This document shows, piece by piece, positions 6,803 through 9,824 of a stretch of DNA of 9,824 bases (the first letter of the stretch is position 1; each line of letters starts with the position of its first letter). The notes under the pieces were generated by a model. It saw only the letters and a list, made by a program, of their open reading frames with translations, was not told the origin of the DNA and searched no databases. The stretch comes from CAYSXY01 sp964435165 (lineage in GTDB: Bacteria > Pseudomonadota > Alphaproteobacteria > Rickettsiales > RI-342), in assembly GCA_964435165.1 (NCBI GenBank), contig CAYSXY010000065.1, forward strand, positions 1 to 9,824. The letters run 5' to 3'. The position numbers and the translations under genes were made by a program.

Positions 6803-7756
6803 TTAGCTTGCCCACTTGATAATCTGTCCTAATGTTTCTTCCGTGATGGGTTTGGTGAAGTAACTATCCATTCCATGCTCTCGAGCCTTCTTCTGATTAT
6901 GTTCGGTCACGCTAGCCGTGAGTGCCGCAATTTTTGTTTTATCACCATTGGGTAAGGTGCGGATTGTTTTTGAGGCCTCATATCCATCCATTTCCGGCAT
7001 TTGGCAATCCATTAAGATGAGTTCATACGGTTTTTCCTGAAAAGCACTGATCGCTTCTTTGCCGTTCGATGCCAGTACCACCTGTGTGTATCCTAATTTC
7101 TTAAGCAGAGCGTAGGTTACGGTCTGATTCATGGCATTATCTTCAACCAGTAATATGCGCAAATCTGGTTTGGGTTTTTTTTGATCGTGACCGTCCAGTT
7201 GCATCAGTAGTTCGAAATCAAGTGCTTCTTCCATGCCGTCATAAACAGTCAGGCCTTCGCGCTCCATAACATCGGATAAAACCGCATGGGTTTGCTTGAG
7301 CAACTCACCCATGCTTTGCTGGACAAGTGACAGATACGTTTCCTGCTCCGAGGTGAGGGGCGTATGTTTGAGTAAGTCTAGTGCTCCCATCATGCCATTT
7401 AAAGGAGTGCGAAAATCGCTTTGAAGACGTGCCTCGAGTGTCTCTGCCGAAAATTTATCGAGCAGAAGGTCAGAGACAGAAGCATTATCACCTGCGTTAT
7501 GCTCTGGTACTGTATTGTCTTCTTTATGTGGTGGCTTAGGCTTATGCACCGTTTGTGAGTGACGTGCTGTGCCGAATTGGCCTACAAGCAACGCTCCTAT
7601 AATAAGGATTAACCCTCCGACCGCGCCAACCGTGAGTAATTGCTGGTTGGCTGTTGATAGTGATGCCAGGCTTTCTGGCTTAAACCCGAAATAGATGAGC
7701 GCCCCGCTAATCATAAGCGCGTAGGCGATAATACAAAACAGTACGATACGTTGCAT
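6803..7756 (-). CDS. Membrane-anchored receiver protein with histidine-less DHp (HisKA-like) domain and no ATPase domain
   Basis: This is a two-component signalling protein of 317 residues. Two membrane helices (about 4-24 and 42-60) are joined by a short loop, so there is no large sensor domain. A charged linker follows, then a dimerisation domain recognisable from RTPLNGMMGALDLLKHTPLT (116-135) through about residue 165. The usual H-box S-H-E-I-R-T-P reads Q112-S-D-F-R-T-P118, so the phosphoacceptor His is Ser113 (codon AGC, two changes from a His codon) and the catalytic Glu is Asp. No HATPase_c domain exists: after about 30 residues comes a receiver domain (198-317) with E205/D206, the phosphoacceptor D250 in ILMDCQMPEMDG, T280 and K302 all in place. 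It can probably be phosphorylated but cannot act as a kinase. It may sequester or scaffold a partner kinase, or act as a phosphate sink. DivL of Caulobacter is a precedent for a His-less DHp, but DivL keeps its ATPase-like domain. The gene appears to be a lone transcription unit. Confidence 0.85.
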   Translation of the reverse strand: MQRIVLFCIIAYALMISGALIYFGFKPESLASLSTANQQLLTVGAVGGLILIIGALLVGQFGTARHSQTVHKPKPPHKEDNTVPEHNAGDNASVSDLLLDKFSAETLEARLQSDFRTPLNGMMGALDLLKHTPLTSEQETYLSLVQQSMGELLKQTHAVLSDVMEREGLTVYDGMEEALDFELLMQLDGHDQKKPKPDLRILLVEDNAMNQTVTYALLKKLGYTQVVLASNGKEAISAFQEKPYELILMDCQMPEMDGYEASKTIRTLPNGDKTKIAALTASVTEHNQKKAREHGMDSYFTKPITEETLGQIIKWAS

Positions 7757-7774
7757 GATGTAGGCTCACTTTAG

Positions 7775-7808
7775 AGTATCTGAAAGTAGTATTCACATTC
7801 AAGATACT
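7775..7808. promoter_or_regulatory. Inverted repeat upstream of the receiver-protein gene
   Basis: AGTATCT (7775-7781) and AGATACT (7802-7808) are perfect 7-bp inverted arms separated by 20 bp, in the 108-bp gap upstream of the minus-strand start at 7756. The sequence around it is AT-rich and must contain that gene's promoter. I see no convincing -35/-10 pair, nor a clear terminator for the gene ending at 7865. The dyad could be an operator with arms spaced about 2.5 helical turns apart. Low confidence. Confidence 0.25.
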
Positions 7809-7864
7809 AAGCAAAAAATACTAATTTTATGCTACCTATGAGTGCAGTGAGGCTTTCGGATAAG

Positions 7865-9415
7865 CTATGTTGAAGGCGATTTGAGCAGGTGCTCTGAGGC
7901 TTTGGCAGGCGGCGCGTCGCCAAACATAGCAGGGTCAAACGGTGCCTGTTGGTTGTTTATGCGTACATGAATGTGATCTATTGGTATATCAGCGGCGTGA
8001 TCACCGAGCAGATACTGGCTGGAACGGTGAAAGGTCAGTGCCTGAATCGGAGAGACAAACCGCACTGTCAGGCCACTTTTCAGCAGGCTGCGAATCTCTT
8101 TCCATTGGCGCTGTTGACGTTCTTCATCCATGACGATCTCATAGGTAAGGGTTGTGAGATCTAGCTGTGTCAAAGCGGGCGTGGGGGGTGCAGTTGTCGT
8201 TGAGGTTTGTTCATTCGGCGTTGTATCCGCTTGTTTTTCTTCACTGGATTCGTCTGCCTCCTCACCCATATTGATGTTTTTCAGGTAACTGATGATCTGG
8301 CGGCCAGCATCGACGACTGTTTCCGTCATCTCATCTTCCGTGCCACCAAAGCCGGCACTGGCGAGCGCTTGTTGCAGCGGATTGGCCTCATCAGGTTCAT
8401 CGGTGGGCGCGCTGGGTGATGAGGAGGATTGTTTATTTGCCGGTTCGCTGGCCAATGCATACTGCATGGCACGGGTTGAGCGCTCCTGCGCCTCGCGCAT
8501 CTCTACACAGCGCTGACTGAGGTTGTCCAGTAGTTCCGGTTCATATTCCGTCACGGCATCATGCACCAACTGGCTGATATTGTAGATATCTTCCGGTCGC
8601 TCGATCAGGTCTCGCTCGCGCTGCTTGCGGCCGATGCGGGCCATTTCATCTTCCAGCATGCGTGAGAGCTGGGCCCGGCTGACACCCAATGTTTCTACTT
8701 CAGGGATGACCTGTGTCGTCATGTGCCGGGACAGATGAAAGCCCGACTCAAAAATGACATTGATTTGCTCGGTTGTGTAGGGGGCTTTAAAAAAGCCGCG
8801 TTCGGCATCGACCAATTGCGAGGCGTAGAATTCCATATCGAGCAGAGCGGCTGTATAGGGAAAAGCCAGATCAACGGCCCAGAGCGCGCCATGTAAGCGC
8901 TCCAACGCTTCGTCATCCTGGCTGTCCAGTCCGGCGATGCGGGCAATGGTTCCGGCCAGATTTCCCCGAAAATAATACTGACTTAGCTGCGTCGCATGTG
9001 TTCGAGCCATGCGATAAGACACGGCATTCAGCACGCTGCGTCCTAATTCCTGCTGCTCGACCTGCTCATAAAAACAGACACGTAGCACCTTTTCCATATC
9101 GCGAAAATAGCGATCCTGATTAATATTATCATGCGTCAGCCTGTTAATGAAGGCCTGGTTGGCGGCCAACGTCTGATGGAAGACCTGGCGATAATAAATC
9201 AGGCTGAAAGGGTGAGAGCAGGCGGAGAGGTTCAGGCTCTGCTTATAAATATCGCGCTGATGTTCCTTGCTGACGAGATTGACGTAAAGCGATGAGGTGA
9301 TGTCAGATTTGTAATGCGCATAACGGAATTTGTTACCGGCTTCAGAGACCAGGTAGAGCTGTTGGAGTATGAACTCACGAGGAATAGACGCTGCTACGGA
9401 CAGTTCTGCCGACAT
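7865..9415 (-). CDS. Unrecognised 516-residue protein, mainly helical with two disordered linkers
   Basis: I do not recognise this family. The protein has no signal peptide or membrane segment, so it is probably cytoplasmic. Residues 1-320 look like a folded, alpha-helical domain with many aromatic residues (HYKSDITSSLYVNLVSKEH near 34-52, YYRQVFHQTL at 74-83, HGALWAVDLAFPYTAALLD near 175-193) and a charged helix near 250-272. Residues about 322-348 (Ser/Pro/Asp) and 384-414 (Glu/Ser/Thr/Pro) are low-complexity linkers that bracket a short helical element (residues 349-381, with a GFGG turn). A small C-terminal domain (418-490) has mixed strand and helix character, including LTYEIVMDEERQQRQWKEI. 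The start is well supported by GAGGA at 9422-9426, 6 nt before the ATG. It lies 22 nt after the DUF2610-like gene, so the two should be cotranscribed and probably act together. No enzymatic motif is visible. Confidence 0.85.
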   Translation of the reverse strand: MSAELSVAASIPREFILQQLYLVSEAGNKFRYAHYKSDITSSLYVNLVSKEHQRDIYKQSLNLSACSHPFSLIYYRQVFHQTLAANQAFINRLTHDNINQDRYFRDMEKVLRVCFYEQVEQQELGRSVLNAVSYRMARTHATQLSQYYFRGNLAGTIARIAGLDSQDDEALERLHGALWAVDLAFPYTAALLDMEFYASQLVDAERGFFKAPYTTEQINVIFESGFHLSRHMTTQVIPEVETLGVSRAQLSRMLEDEMARIGRKQRERDLIERPEDIYNISQLVHDAVTEYEPELLDNLSQRCVEMREAQERSTRAMQYALASEPANKQSSSSPSAPTDEPDEANPLQQALASAGFGGTEDEMTETVVDAGRQIISYLKNINMGEEADESSEEKQADTTPNEQTSTTTAPPTPALTQLDLTTLTYEIVMDEERQQRQWKEIRSLLKSGLTVRFVSPIQALTFHRSSQYLLGDHAADIPIDHIHVRINNQQAPFDPAMFGDAPPAKASEHLLKSPST

Positions 9416-9437
9416 CTCGTTTCCTCATTCGTATTGA

Positions 9438-9740
9438 TTATTTGTCACCGGGTTTGGCTGGTTTTTTGGCTGCCGGTTGTTTTTTGTTCTTATCTTCCTC
9501 GTTGGCAGCACCGAGTGCGTAGACGCATAATTCTTCAAAAGAAACATCCTGTTCGATCGAAATTTTATGAAGCTTTTCAAAGCTTTCCATCACTTCGGGT
9601 GGAATGGCGCCACCACGCTCTTTCGACAGCCAATCGGCCTGAAATTGCAGAGGGTGGTTTTTCGGGTTCGGCTCGCCAATATAGACATGGAAAGGAGAGC
9701 GTTTGCCGCCAAAATCACAGGGGATGGTAAAACGTTTCAT
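9438..9740 (-). CDS. Small DUF2610-like protein with Lys/Pro-rich tail
   Basis: This 100-residue soluble protein has an N-terminal core (1-78) that I match from memory to DUF2610, a family of unknown function in proteobacteria. Recognisable parts are MKRFTIPCDFGG (1-12), FHVYIGEPNPKNHPLQFQADWL (17-38), KERGGAIPPEVMESF (40-54) and VSFEELCVYAL (66-76). A charged, low-complexity tail (EEDKNKKQPAAKKPAKPGDK, 81-100) follows and looks disordered. It might bind nucleic acid or a membrane surface. The N-terminus fits the family, so ATG 9740 is taken as the start, although no Shine-Dalgarno sequence precedes it. Instead a six-codon ORF ends on this start codon. The gene is first in a two-gene unit with the 516-residue protein, and an 18-bp palindrome lies 21 bp upstream. 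Function is unknown. Confidence 0.82.
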   Translation of the reverse strand: MKRFTIPCDFGGKRSPFHVYIGEPNPKNHPLQFQADWLSKERGGAIPPEVMESFEKLHKISIEQDVSFEELCVYALGAANEEDKNKKQPAAKKPAKPGDK

Positions 9741-9757
9741 TTGGTCGCTTGCATCAT
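9737..9757 (-). CDS. Possible six-codon leader ORF overlapping the DUF2610-like start
   Basis: On the minus strand ATG at 9757-9755 opens a frame encoding MMQATK, and its TGA (9739-9737) shares ATGA with the start codon of the DUF2610-like gene. The main gene lacks a Shine-Dalgarno sequence, so translation through this mini-ORF could bring ribosomes to its start by termination-reinitiation. The mini-ORF also lacks a Shine-Dalgarno sequence, being preceded by an A-rich stretch. So short an ORF can arise by chance. Confidence 0.22.
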   Translation of the reverse strand: MMQATK

Positions 9758-9761
9758 TTTT

Positions 9762-9779
9762 TAACCTAGCGCTAGGTTA
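9762..9779. promoter_or_regulatory. 18-bp perfect palindrome in the leader of the DUF2610-like operon
   Basis: TAACCTAGCGCTAGGTTA is a perfect inverted repeat centred on 9770/9771 and contains two CTAG tetranucleotides, which are rare in proteobacterial genomes. It sits 21 bp upstream of the start at 9740. On the + strand the T-run comes before it and on the - strand an A-run follows it, so it is not a terminator for either direction. It fits an operator for a dimeric repressor. If transcribed, it could form a 7-bp hairpin with a GCGC loop next to the start site. The remaining bases to the window edge (9780-9824) show nothing I can assign. Confidence 0.5.
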
Positions 9780-9824
9780 GCACAGTGTTATTACGCAAAG
9801 GTTACAGAACGGCTCTCAGGCTTC

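Noticed and set aside
7809..7864. Terminator after the 516-residue protein gene
   Set aside because: A T-run exists on the minus strand (near 7811-7817), but the sequence before it forms only a weak A-T stem.
9762..9779. Palindrome as a terminator
   Set aside because: No T-run follows it on either strand. The T-run on the plus strand lies before the dyad.

Overview
The window reads as a chromosomal segment of an alphaproteobacterium of moderate GC content. The supporting signs are a Tat-exported PhoX phosphatase, a TRAP-TAXI uptake system with a fused permease, and a small protein that I match from memory to the DUF2610 family, which I associate with alphaproteobacteria including Rickettsiales relatives. 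I could not place the genus. No RNA genes, insertion sequences, CRISPR arrays or phage genes are visible.

Layout from left to right. Positions 1-288 hold the start of an AT-rich (33% GC) minus-strand gene that runs off the left edge. It lies 6 nt behind phoX (295-2148, minus), a full-length secreted alkaline phosphatase. A 153-bp divergent control region, with a tandem 12-bp repeat and a small dyad, separates phoX from a plus-strand transport operon. That operon encodes a TAXI periplasmic binding protein with an unusual acidic tail (2302-3366), a 4TM/12TM fused TRAP permease with a DUF3394 tail domain (3472-6336), and a UspA-type nucleotide-binding protein (6357-6782) that resembles TeaD of the Halomonas ectoine TRAP system. 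A good intrinsic terminator lies between the binding-protein and permease genes, which suggests that the binding protein is made in excess.

The right half is on the minus strand and converges on the operon. It holds a membrane-anchored protein whose histidine-kinase dimerisation domain lacks the phosphoacceptor histidine and has no ATPase domain, yet carries an intact receiver domain (6803-7756). It also holds a two-gene unit made of a DUF2610-like protein (9438-9740) followed by an unrecognised 516-residue protein (7865-9415). An 18-bp perfect palindrome and a tiny upstream ORF lie just ahead of that unit.

Functional picture: the left and centre combine extracellular phosphate release with uptake of an unknown (probably carboxylate) solute and a Usp regulator. 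The most unusual items are the kinase-dead receiver protein, the acidic-tailed binding protein with its terminator arrangement, and the uncharacterised two-gene unit with its palindromic leader. None of these amounts to a demonstrated new system. They are specific, checkable leads.
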